A DNA stretch of 64,000 bases from Bacteroidota bacterium (GTDB taxonomy: Bacteria; Bacteroidota; Bacteroidia; 2-12-FULL-35-15), in NCBI GenBank assembly GCA_947476185.1, contig CANJPX010000005.1, forward strand, positions 39,813 through 103,812. The letters are read 5' to 3'. This document shows positions 26,496-35,025 of this stretch, in pieces (the first letter of the stretch is position 1; each line of letters opens with the position of its first letter). The notes beneath the pieces are model-generated. The model made no database searches. It saw nothing but the letters and a program-made list of their open reading frames with translations, and was not told the origin of the DNA. A program made the translations under genes and the position numbers.

Positions 26496-26677
26496 TAGGG
26501 CTAATTTTAAAAGAAAATTTTCACATTCAATATATCGTACTTATGAAGAAGTTACCACTTACAAATCAAAAACAACCGCTTACTATTTGTACTGAATTAA
26601 CTTCAACCAATAGCGTCATATTGTCGTATCAAGCTTTAGGTAAATCATCCCTCCACTTATTTTCAAAACTAAATCTT

Positions 26678-29629
26678 ATGAAAAAATTTACCCTGATCAC
26701 CTTAATTATCCTCGCAAGCTTTACTTTAAAAGCTCAATCGTACGTCACCATTCCAGATTCAAACTTTGTTACCTGGTTAACAATCCACATTCCTTCTGCC
26801 ATGATGGGAAATCAAATGGACACAAGTAATGTCGCTGTAACTTCAATGACAACAATGAATGTTTCTCATGATTCCATTTTTGACCTGAACGGTATCCAAT
26901 ACTTTACAGCCTTGCAAAATCTGGATTGTTCTTGGAATCAATTGGACACATTGGCGCATCTTCCAAATAATCTTATAACATTAGATTGCAGCAGCAATTA
27001 TTTGATCCTGATCGATTCGTTACCAAGTTCACTTCAGTCATTTATATGTAATGCCAACTATTTAACCTGGTTGCCTTCCTTGCCAAATTCGATCACTTCT
27101 TTTTCTTGTGTTCAAAATCAATTAGACACACTTCCTAACTTGCCTGTAAATCTGCCGAGTTTGATGTGCTCCAATAATTTACTGACGCATTTACCTGCAT
27201 TACCAAATTCGATCCTCACAATAGATTGCCAGACAAATGAGTTGGATAGCTTGCCCACACTACCAACTTCTCTTACATCTTTAAATTGCATAAACAATTT
27301 ACTTACTAGTCTGCCAAGTTTGCCGGGCACACTAAATTCATTGATTTGTAATACTAATCACTTGACAGCACTTCCAACATTGCCCTCCTCTTTAACAAAC
27401 CTGGACTGCTATTCCAACTTCATAACAAGTTTACCGGCCTTACCGGGTTCACTACAAACATTAATTTGCAGCTACAATCCATTATCATCGTTGCCAACTT
27501 TACCGGCATCTTTATTAACCTTAAAATGCTATGACGACTCTCTGTTAACTCTGCCAATATTACCGGGCTCTCTTAATTATTTAGATTGCAGCGGCAATTA
27601 TTTAACAACATTACCTGCGCTACCGGGTTCATTAACATTTTTAAGTTGTGCTTCAAATCAGATACCGGCACTTCCGGTTTTACCGAGTTCACTTATTGAA
27701 TTGAATTGTTCCAATAATTTATTATCTGTTCTTCCTGTATTACCAAATCTTTTGCAGACACTTAATTGTAATAATAATCCTTTATCAGGTTTACCAACCT
27801 TGCCAAATTCACTATTTTCATTGTTTTGTGAAAATGATGGATTGACAATACTGCCGGTCTTATCCACATCACTCTATTATTTAGATTGTAGTGTGAACGT
27901 ATTAGTGAGTCTTCCCACATTACCTAGTTCTCTTTCTGAATTATTCTGCACAAACAATCATCTGACTAGTTTGCCAACATTACCAAATGCATTAAATTAT
28001 TTGGAATGTACTTATAATCAATTAACAAGTCTTCCGATAATTCCAAACTCACTTTCACATTTAAGTTGTCAATACAATATGATCACCTGTTTCCCGGAAT
28101 TTCCAAACAGCATGACCTACATTGCACTTAATGCTAACCCTTTCACCTGTCTTGCAAATTATATCCCTGCAATGGATTCTATAACTTTAAATTATCCACT
28201 CTGTGTTTATGGTGATCTTATTAACAACCCTAATAACTGTGCAAGTGCGCAAGGATTGGTTGGTTTCACCTTTACTGACAATAATTCAAATTGCATGTTA
28301 GATACTGCCGATTACAAATTAAAAAATATTGATGTCAAACTTTACGACAACCTGGGAGTATTATTAAGTCAAACCTACACTGCATCAAATGGTGTTTACA
28401 ATTTTGCAGAGCCTGCAGGAACTTATACGGCAGTGGTAGACACAACAAGTGTTCCCTTTATTTCACAGTGTGCGAGCCCGGGAATTGATTCTACCGTAAC
28501 GACAACAATTGCAACACCTCTTATTTCTGATATTAATTTTGATTTCAATTGCAAACCGGGATTCGATATTGGTGTGCAATCCATCAACCATATCGGATTA
28601 GCTTTCCCGGGAGAAACGCACACTTTAAGAATTGATGCCGGCGATATCACACAATGGTATAATATGCATTGTGCATCAGGAATAAGCGGAACCGTTGAAG
28701 TAAAAGTAACTGGACCGGTAAGCTATTTAGGAGCAGCAGCTGGTGCAATTACACCGGTAGTAACAGGACATATTTACACCTATACAATCGCAGATTTTGG
28801 GTTGGTCAATAATAAAAAAGCTTTTGGATTGCAATTTAAAACTGACACAACAGCTGCAGCAGGTAGCCAAATTTGTGTTGAAGTTGCTGTTACTCCATTA
28901 GGTGGCGACAATGATTCTTCAAACAACACAACACATCTTTGTTATTCAGTAACCAATTCACACGATCCGAACTTTAAAGAAACATTTCCGCAAATAGTTT
29001 CTCCGGCTTATGATGCTTATTTTACCTATAGCATTCATTTTCAAAATTCCGGAAATGCTGCAGCGATCAATATCAGATTGGCTGATACATTGGATTCAAA
29101 TTTAGATCCATCAACTTTTCAACTGATCAATTACAGTCATGAAAATGTAACCACTTTGACTGGAAATTTTCTAAATGTAAGTTTTCCGAATATCATGTTG
29201 CCGGATAGTACTGCCAGCGCTGATAGTTCAAAAGGATTTATACAATACAGAATAAAAGCTTTGCCAAGCCGACCGATAGGAACTACCATTTATAATACCG
29301 GATATATCTACTTCGACTATAACGAGGCTGTAGTTACAAACACAACCACAAATGTTTATAGAGGAGTTGTTGCAGGAATTGATGAAAAGAAAACAACATC
29401 TGAAATAAATGTTTTCCCAAATCCTAGCAACGGAATTTTTAATGTGAAATTTTCAAAGGAGATGAATGCGACAATTGAAGTTTATAATTTATTGGGAGAA
29501 ACAGTATTGGTTTCAAAAACTCAAAATGCAATTTCGCAAATTGATCTTAGTCAGCAACCAAAAGGTGTTTACATCATTAAAGTTACAACTGACCAGGAAT
29601 CATTTAATCAACGATTGATCAAACAATAG
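26678..29629 (+). CDS. T9SS type A surface protein with about 20 Cys-containing leucine-rich repeats
   Basis: 983-residue surface protein. The start at 26678 gives a clean signal peptide (MKKFTLITLIILASFTLKAQ); the longer frame from 26459 would add 73 unlikely residues. Roughly residues 70-505 are about 20 repeats of 21 residues with consensus x-LPxLPxSLxxLxCxxNxLT, each with a Cys at the same place, i.e. an LRR solenoid. Then come an SdrD-B-like module (about 530-620), a conserved-repeat/DUF11-like region (about 640-895, HDPNFKETFPQIVSPAYD, YFDYNEAVVTNT) and a T9SS sorting domain (about 903-983). The solenoid probably mediates adhesion or protein binding; this is inference. The next T9SS gene starts 32 nt later without a terminator. 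Confidence 0.9.
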   Translation: MKKFTLITLIILASFTLKAQSYVTIPDSNFVTWLTIHIPSAMMGNQMDTSNVAVTSMTTMNVSHDSIFDLNGIQYFTALQNLDCSWNQLDTLAHLPNNLITLDCSSNYLILIDSLPSSLQSFICNANYLTWLPSLPNSITSFSCVQNQLDTLPNLPVNLPSLMCSNNLLTHLPALPNSILTIDCQTNELDSLPTLPTSLTSLNCINNLLTSLPSLPGTLNSLICNTNHLTALPTLPSSLTNLDCYSNFITSLPALPGSLQTLICSYNPLSSLPTLPASLLTLKCYDDSLLTLPILPGSLNYLDCSGNYLTTLPALPGSLTFLSCASNQIPALPVLPSSLIELNCSNNLLSVLPVLPNLLQTLNCNNNPLSGLPTLPNSLFSLFCENDGLTILPVLSTSLYYLDCSVNVLVSLPTLPSSLSELFCTNNHLTSLPTLPNALNYLECTYNQLTSLPIIPNSLSHLSCQYNMITCFPEFPNSMTYIALNANPFTCLANYIPAMDSITLNYPLCVYGDLINNPNNCASAQGLVGFTFTDNNSNCMLDTADYKLKNIDVKLYDNLGVLLSQTYTASNGVYNFAEPAGTYTAVVDTTSVPFISQCASPGIDSTVTTTIATPLISDINFDFNCKPGFDIGVQSINHIGLAFPGETHTLRIDAGDITQWYNMHCASGISGTVEVKVTGPVSYLGAAAGAITPVVTGHIYTYTIADFGLVNNKKAFGLQFKTDTTAAAGSQICVEVAVTPLGGDNDSSNNTTHLCYSVTNSHDPNFKETFPQIVSPAYDAYFTYSIHFQNSGNAAAINIRLADTLDSNLDPSTFQLINYSHENVTTLTGNFLNVSFPNIMLPDSTASADSSKGFIQYRIKALPSRPIGTTIYNTGYIYFDYNEAVVTNTTTNVYRGVVAGIDEKKTTSEINVFPNPSNGIFNVKFSKEMNATIEVYNLLGETVLVSKTQNAISQIDLSQQPKGVYIIKVTTDQESFNQRLIKQ

Positions 29630-29661
29630 TTGTTAGAATTTCTTTTAAAAATATTGATGTC

Positions 29662-32277
29662 ATGAAAAAAATAATCCTACTTCTAATATTTGCATCCTAT
29701 GCAACAATTAGTAAAAGCCAAACCGGGGTGACTTCCTATGCATTACCCGCAGGCATAACCAATCCTCGAAACACCTTAAAAATTGATGCGACAGGAAATA
29801 AATGGGTTGCCTTCGGAAAAATTGGTTTAGGAAAATTTAATGGAAGTACTTGGACAATGTATGATACATTAACTTCAAATATTCCTTCAAACCAAGTAAA
29901 TGACATTGCCTTCGATCCTGCGAATAATGTTTGGGTCGCTACAACAAAAGGGCTATCAAAATTTGATGGCGCAATTTGGACAAGCTACAATGTTATGAAT
30001 TCAGGATTGCCGGACGATTCCGTTTCAAGCGTTTATACTGATAATGCAGACATTTGGATCGGAACACGAAATGGATTGGCAAAATTAAACGGAAGCACAT
30101 GGACCATTTATAATACTTCAAATTCGGGGTTAACTACAAACCTTATTAAATGTGTTTCTGTTGAATCGACCGGGGATGTTTGGATTGGAACCAGAATAGG
30201 GCTCTTCAAAAAATCAGGAAGTACCTGGAGCAATTTTATTTCCACCAACCCGTATATTGTAAATACAAATAATATCACTTGTATTTATATCGATGCTAGT
30301 AATGAAAAATGGATAGGCATGGTGGGAACGCTCGGAAATGGTGTTTACAAATTAGTAGCTAACAATTTGATCAATCTAAACAGTTTATTTTCTCAATATT
30401 CCTTTTTGAATAGTGGAGGAATACCATACATGATTTCAAAAGGCCCTTTGGGTGGTGTTATGTTTACCGGGGCAGGTGGATTAATTGAAATTACAGGAAG
30501 TCAAATTTATAAATATGCGTCTGTAGGGGGAAATTATGACATCTTAGATAGCACAACAGGTTTAGTTTGGTATTTAAATAAACTGGGAGGTCTTTCAATT
30601 TATTCGTTTAATTTTTTGGGGTATACTGCACCTGCACTACAGATTCCTCAATCACAACTTGGATACAATACGTTGGATATAAATATGGTAAAAACAAGAA
30701 TTTTAGATCGTGGTGACAACAATTGGCTATACGAAGTCCCAAAAGGTTCTGGCCGAAATGCAATATTTGCATCTGCCCTTTGGCTCGGAGGTATTGATGA
30801 TAGCGGAACACTGCATCAAGGAGCAATGACCTATCGCCAAACCGGAAATGATTTTTGGCCCGGACCATTGGACACAATTAGCGGAACAACCGATTCTATT
30901 ACCTCTTATAATTATGATAAAGTTTGGAAAATAGATCGTATTAAAATTGAAGAATTTAAAACAATGTTTGCAAGTGGTGCTGTCGCAAGTGGCGCGTATA
31001 CAGTCGAAAATGACATCATTACCTGGCCAGTTGCTGGTACCGGAAATTATTCCAGAAAACTTGCTCCTTTCATTGATGTAAATGGCGACGGTTTATATAA
31101 GCCATTAATTGACGGTGATTATCCTGATATTAAAGGGGACCAAATGTGTTTTTGGATCTATAATGATAACCTTTCACATGGCGAAACAGGAGGAACACCA
31201 TTGAAAGTGGAAATACATGGTTCATCATATGCTTATGTATGTACAGGCATTACCGATAGTTTAAAAGTATTGAATTATACGACATTCTATAACTATCAAA
31301 TTTTTAACAGAGGAACAGAAAATTATCATAATACTTTTCTTGGGATATGGCAAGATACTGATTTAGGATCAGCTAGCGATGATTTCATTGGTTGCACGCC
31401 CTCTTTAAATTATGGCTCATTTTTTAATGGAGATATGGTAGATGACAACCCTCCTGCCGGACAAATTACTTATGGAATAAAACCTCCAATGCTCAGTAAC
31501 GTAATCTTAAACGGACCGCTGGCAGAGCCGAATGACAGCATTGATAATAATAATAATGGAATAGTTGATGAAGTGGGAGAAAAAAATTTAATGACTCATT
31601 TCATTTATTATAACAATGACAATTCTACAACAGGAAATCCAACCGGAGCACAGGATGTTTATGATTATATGAATAGTTTTTGGCGAGATTCAACTCATGC
31701 AACTTATGGAGGCACAGGACATCTAGGAAGTATTCCATACAATTTTATGTTCGATGGAATTCCAGGAGACATCAGCGGCTGGTCGGAAGAAACAGCAGGT
31801 AGTGTTCCTGGCGACAGACGTTTTTTAATGAGCTGTGGTCCATTCAATTTAAACTTTGGCAACAATATCTCTTTCGATTATGCTGTTGTTTATACCAGAG
31901 ATACAGCTTCGTTATATACGATTCAAAATCTTTATCAAAAAAATAAAGAAGATGTGATGCGAATTCAACATTGGTTTGCATTAGATAGCTTTCCTTCTTG
32001 TGCCTTAACTACAGAAATTGTAACTATTCCACCTAACGAGAACGAACTTAATATTTATCCAAATCCTGCATCAGAAAATATCACGATCAATTACACCTCA
32101 ACATCAAAAAATGTTTCCATAAAAATTTATGATACAACTGGTAAATTGGTAAAAAGAATTGATAATATAAAATCAGGAGAAAATACTATTAATATTTCGG
32201 AATTAGAAAATGGATTGTATTTATTGAATTTGCAGGATGGGGACAATTCTGCAACCAAGAGATTTATCAAACAATAA
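29662..32277 (+). CDS. T9SS type A cargo protein with N-terminal propeller
   Basis: 871-residue secreted protein. Signal peptide about 1-20. Residues about 25-320 are propeller repeats of the two-component-regulator type (e.g. WVATTKGLSKFDGAIWTSYN, ADIWIGTRNGLAKLNGSTWT), the same repeat class as in the kinase at 20.2 kb but here on an exported protein. A large all-beta body (about 340-770) holds WLGGIDDSGTLHQGAM, DVNGDGLYKPLIDGDYPDIKGD (a Ca-binding-like D-rich loop) and DNNNNGIVDE, a pattern common in uncharacterised Bacteroidota exoproteins. The sorting domain is about 795-871 (IYPNPASENITINY ... LLNLQDGDNSATKRFIKQ). Probably co-transcribed with the LRR protein. Function unknown. Confidence 0.88.
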   Translation: MKKIILLLIFASYATISKSQTGVTSYALPAGITNPRNTLKIDATGNKWVAFGKIGLGKFNGSTWTMYDTLTSNIPSNQVNDIAFDPANNVWVATTKGLSKFDGAIWTSYNVMNSGLPDDSVSSVYTDNADIWIGTRNGLAKLNGSTWTIYNTSNSGLTTNLIKCVSVESTGDVWIGTRIGLFKKSGSTWSNFISTNPYIVNTNNITCIYIDASNEKWIGMVGTLGNGVYKLVANNLINLNSLFSQYSFLNSGGIPYMISKGPLGGVMFTGAGGLIEITGSQIYKYASVGGNYDILDSTTGLVWYLNKLGGLSIYSFNFLGYTAPALQIPQSQLGYNTLDINMVKTRILDRGDNNWLYEVPKGSGRNAIFASALWLGGIDDSGTLHQGAMTYRQTGNDFWPGPLDTISGTTDSITSYNYDKVWKIDRIKIEEFKTMFASGAVASGAYTVENDIITWPVAGTGNYSRKLAPFIDVNGDGLYKPLIDGDYPDIKGDQMCFWIYNDNLSHGETGGTPLKVEIHGSSYAYVCTGITDSLKVLNYTTFYNYQIFNRGTENYHNTFLGIWQDTDLGSASDDFIGCTPSLNYGSFFNGDMVDDNPPAGQITYGIKPPMLSNVILNGPLAEPNDSIDNNNNGIVDEVGEKNLMTHFIYYNNDNSTTGNPTGAQDVYDYMNSFWRDSTHATYGGTGHLGSIPYNFMFDGIPGDISGWSEETAGSVPGDRRFLMSCGPFNLNFGNNISFDYAVVYTRDTASLYTIQNLYQKNKEDVMRIQHWFALDSFPSCALTTEIVTIPPNENELNIYPNPASENITINYTSTSKNVSIKIYDTTGKLVKRIDNIKSGENTINISELENGLYLLNLQDGDNSATKRFIKQ

Positions 32278-32344
32278 AGCTTTATGAAATATTTTTAAAG
32301 TTTGGTCGACATAAAAACAATAATTCGTCTAAAAATAAAAACAA

Positions 32345-32395
32345 ATTCTCAGAAATTAGCGTTGAAGTATATATATGACACTAGTTTCTGAGAAT
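32345..32395 (+). repeat. 11-bp perfect inverted repeat around a start codon
   Basis: ATTCTCAGAAA (32345-32355) and TTTCTGAGAAT (32385-32395). The ATG of the downstream 81-codon gene (32375) lies in the 29-nt loop, so the mRNA could fold around its own initiation site. Confidence 0.65.
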
Positions 32396-32620
32396 ATCAT
32401 TTCATGTGTGAATAATAGAGCAATAGAGCTTCAGTATTTATGTAAAACGTCTCATGTCACCTTTTCCATTGCTGATTTTGGAGGGAATGTGATGAAGCGG
32501 GGAGATTATAACTCCCTGGAAAACAACACTCTTATTATCGAAGAATTACCGAAGGGGATATATACGCTTTGTATCATTGATGGTGACCAACTTTTTAAAA
32601 TGCGCTTTCAGAAAAATTAA
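32375..32620 (+). CDS. Stand-alone T9SS sorting-domain-like small protein
   Basis: 81 residues. From about residue 26 to the end (VTFSIADFGGNVMKRG ... LPKGIYTLCIIDGDQLFKMRFQKN) it reads as a T9SS type A C-terminal domain: a V-x-I-x-D-x(2)-G-N-V-M/V strand, the LPKGIY-x-L turn and the final K/F-x-RF-x-K strand, as in the neighbouring cargo proteins. There is no signal peptide and no cargo body, and the first 25 residues are mostly polar. It could be a relic of a cargo gene, a cytoplasmic derivative of the domain, or a protein whose start lies elsewhere. The frame is intact and shares its TTAA stop bases with the convergent hydrolase gene. Confidence 0.6.
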   Translation: MTLVSENIISCVNNRAIELQYLCKTSHVTFSIADFGGNVMKRGDYNSLENNTLIIEELPKGIYTLCIIDGDQLFKMRFQKN

Positions 32621-33417
32621 TATTGATTGCGATAGGTCCTTGTCGCAAATAATTCCAATTCTTTTACAGTTTCCTTAGGAGCCTCATAAAAACTCATGTG
32701 TCCCGAATTCTCCAACATCAATACCGATGGATATTTGCACAATGCCATTTGTGAATACATCGTTTCAAAATCAATAACTCCATCTTTTTTTCCGATAATA
32801 AATAAAACAGGAAACTCACCGAATTTTAAGATCAGATCCCTGCTCTTCCGTTCTTTCATTCCTTCCAGCGTATTAATAATTGCCTGTTGCGAAATTTTTG
32901 TAGCAATATTTTTTACCTTTTCTATTTCCTTTGGCAATTTCGCAACGTTTTCAGGAGCAAATAATGAGGTAACAACTTCTGCTACATAATGACGGTGCTC
33001 TTTTTTCACTAATCGTATAACTTTTCCTCTTTCTTTTTTCTTTTCTTCCGAATCTGCATAAGAGGTAGAATTAAATAAACATAGTCCGCTCACATTTTCA
33101 GGAAACAACTCGGCAAATGTCAAGGCAACGTATCCACCCATCGAATGTCCAGTAATAATATAACGCCTCACTCCTGCTTTATCCAAAACAGCTTTTACAC
33201 CTTGCGCCAACAATTCCATGCTGTGGTAATAACCAATCGATGGCGATTCACCATGACCTGGAAGATCTATTGCGATCACACGAAATTTTTTTGAAAGTTT
33301 TTTTACGAATTCGCTCCACACCTCATGCGAACCTAAAAAGCCATGCAACAACACCAATACGCGACCTTTGCCTGTATCGGTATAATGTATCTTTGATTTT
33401 TTAAATTCAGCGAACAT
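32617..33417 (-). CDS. Alpha/beta hydrolase
   Basis: 266-residue soluble alpha/beta-hydrolase-fold enzyme. Oxyanion motif LLHGFLGS (24-31), nucleophile elbow GHSMGG (Ser92), acid region IIGKKDGVID and catalytic His in ENSGHMSFYEAP (about residue 247) form a complete triad. DLPGHGES near residue 51 is typical of esterases and of MenH, haloalkane- and C-C-hydrolase-like members; the specific substrate cannot be called. It converges with the stand-alone sorting-domain gene. Confidence 0.9.
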   Translation of the reverse strand: MFAEFKKSKIHYTDTGKGRVLVLLHGFLGSHEVWSEFVKKLSKKFRVIAIDLPGHGESPSIGYYHSMELLAQGVKAVLDKAGVRRYIITGHSMGGYVALTFAELFPENVSGLCLFNSTSYADSEEKKKERGKVIRLVKKEHRHYVAEVVTSLFAPENVAKLPKEIEKVKNIATKISQQAIINTLEGMKERKSRDLILKFGEFPVLFIIGKKDGVIDFETMYSQMALCKYPSVLMLENSGHMSFYEAPKETVKELELFATRTYRNQY

Positions 33418-33418
33418 T

Positions 33419-33560
33419 GGTTGATGTGCTAATTAGTTGATGTGCAGGTATGCGGATTAATTCTTACACAAATATTTTTAATTTGTTGAAATAGAAACAT
33501 CCAATTATTTATAATTGGTAAATCTTCACATTTGCACCTCAGCACATTATTAATTCATCA
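33419..33560. repeat. Intergenic inverted GATGTGC-type repeat with central hairpin
   Basis: Left arm with GATGTGCTAATTAG and GATGTGCAGG (33423-33448); right arm with TTTGCACCTCAGCACATTATTAA (33530-33553, given in parts: TTTGCACC and AGCACATTATT), roughly inverted. Between them is CCAATTAT-TT-ATAATTGG (33501-33518). The right arm runs into the 3' end of the aminopeptidase gene. Such GTGCTAATT/GCACATTA repeats are familiar from Bacteroidota intergenic DNA. Confidence 0.5.
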
Positions 33561-34836
33561 ATGATTCTATTTCTTCTGCTTCCAAAGGAATACTCTTCAT
33601 AAAATCAAAAGGTCCTTTTTCTGTAACTAAAATATCATTTTCTAAACGGATGCCGAGATTTTCTTCAGGAATATAAATTCCTGGTTCACATGTAAACACC
33701 ATTCCTGCTTCCAGCTTTCGGTTGAAATCTCCTACATCGTGTACATCCAATCCCATAAAATGAGAAGTTCCATGCATGAAATATTTTTTGAATGCAGGCC
33801 AGTCAGGATTTTGTTTTTTGATATCATCCATGGTGATCAATCCAAGGTCAACCAATTCTTTTTCCATTATCGCTCCGACAGCTTTGTGATAATCAGGAAT
33901 ATTATTTCCAACAGTTAACATTGCTGTTGCTCCTTTCATCACACGTAATACGGCGCTGTATACTTGTTTTTGTCGTGCAGTAAATTTTCCGCTAACCGGT
34001 AAACAACGTGTAAGGTCACTTGCATAGTTTCCATACTCCGCAGCAACATCCAACAAGATCACTTCCCCTGCTTTGCATTCTTTATTATTATCAATGTAAT
34101 GTAACACACATGCATTTTTTCCGGAAGCGATGATTGGACCGTATGCAAATCCGCGTGAACGGTTCGAAACAAATTCATGGATCAACTCCGCTTCAATCTG
34201 ATATTCTGTTACACCCGGGTTCACAAATTTCAACAATCTGCGAAATCCTTTTTCAGTGATATTGCAAGCTTGTTGGATCAGATCTACTTCATATTTCGAC
34301 TTGATAGCGCGCAACTTATGCATGATCGGAGCAGAGCGCTCAATTTTGTGCAAAGGATGTTTTGCAATAAAAATTTTATTGAAACGCATTTCAGCTGTTT
34401 CAGTATCAATACTTCTTCTGCTATGTTCGTTGCTATTTAAATAAACATGCTCTGCCTGAAAGATCACTGATTTCAAAAAAGTATCGAAACCATGATTCCA
34501 CATTACATTTTTTATTCCTGACGTTGCAGTTGCTTGCTCCTTATTTAATTTAGCACCTTCCCAAATAGCCATGAGCTCACTTGTTTCTTTCACAAACAAA
34601 ACTTCTTTGTGTGTTCCGTTAACTGCATCCGGATAGATCAATAACATCGTTTCTTCTTGATCAACACCTGTTAAATAAAAAAGATCTGAATTTTGTACAA
34701 AGCCGATCGAACCATCGGCATTGGTTGGTAAAATATCATTGCTGGTAAAAAGAGCAATAGAATTTGGTTTTAAATTCGCTGCAAAACGTTTGCGGTTTTC
34801 GATAAATAAGTTGTTGTCGATGGCTGAATATTTCAT
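33550..34836 (-). CDS. pepP: Xaa-Pro aminopeptidase (aminopeptidase P)
   Basis: 428-residue cytoplasmic metallopeptidase removing N-terminal residues before proline. An AMP_N domain (about 1-130, FAANLKPNSIALFTSND, FYLTGVDQEETMLLIY) precedes the M24 'pita-bread' catalytic domain (about 165-420). Dimetal ligands and substrate residues are visible in ILLDVAAEYGNYASDLTR (two Asp), HGTSHFMGLDVHDVGD (His) and CEPGIYIPEENLGIRLEND (two Glu). Length and motifs are normal. Single gene; downstream is the inverted-repeat spacer. Confidence 0.95.
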   Translation of the reverse strand: MKYSAIDNNLFIENRKRFAANLKPNSIALFTSNDILPTNADGSIGFVQNSDLFYLTGVDQEETMLLIYPDAVNGTHKEVLFVKETSELMAIWEGAKLNKEQATATSGIKNVMWNHGFDTFLKSVIFQAEHVYLNSNEHSRRSIDTETAEMRFNKIFIAKHPLHKIERSAPIMHKLRAIKSKYEVDLIQQACNITEKGFRRLLKFVNPGVTEYQIEAELIHEFVSNRSRGFAYGPIIASGKNACVLHYIDNNKECKAGEVILLDVAAEYGNYASDLTRCLPVSGKFTARQKQVYSAVLRVMKGATAMLTVGNNIPDYHKAVGAIMEKELVDLGLITMDDIKKQNPDWPAFKKYFMHGTSHFMGLDVHDVGDFNRKLEAGMVFTCEPGIYIPEENLGIRLENDILVTEKGPFDFMKSIPLEAEEIESLMN

Positions 34837-34966
34837 AAGTTTTATTTTATTTATTTGTCATATGGTTAATATATCATATGCATTATTATTTGTTCTGTTT
34901 GAAAGGAAGGTATTTAATAATGATCGGTATGCTCTCATTATTTCTGTAAATATAATAATTTCAATC

Positions 34967-35003
34967 AAAAAGAAAAACCCCTGCATTTGCAGAGGTTTTT
35001 CTT
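34967..35003 (-). terminator. Terminator of the 35-38 kb T9SS type B gene
   Basis: On the minus strand AGAAAAACC-t-CTGCA...TGCAG-g-GGTTTTTCT with one internal mismatch, followed by further Ts. It begins about 20 nt after the stop codon. Confidence 0.75.
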
Positions 35004-35025
35004 TTATCTAATAGGATTATAACAT

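Larger units (their letters stand above)
26039..26677. other. Long AT-rich intergenic region upstream of the LRR protein
   Basis: No gene seen. It contains three imperfect 25-bp direct repeats (GACATGTATAA-type) at 26251-26277, 26288-26312 and 26366-26390, a -7-like TAGATTTG at 26419-26426, and the hairpin element at 26445-26495. An open frame from 26459 into the LRR gene exists but is judged leader, not coding. Confidence 0.55.

Noticed and set aside
26459..26677. In-frame 73-codon extension upstream of the LRR gene
   Set aside because: It begins inside the hairpin element, would bury the signal peptide, and has no secretory or coding character; the ATG at 26678 gives a normal signal peptide.
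27118..27867. Minus-strand open frames inside the LRR gene
   Set aside because: They arise from the 63-bp repeat period and have no independent support.
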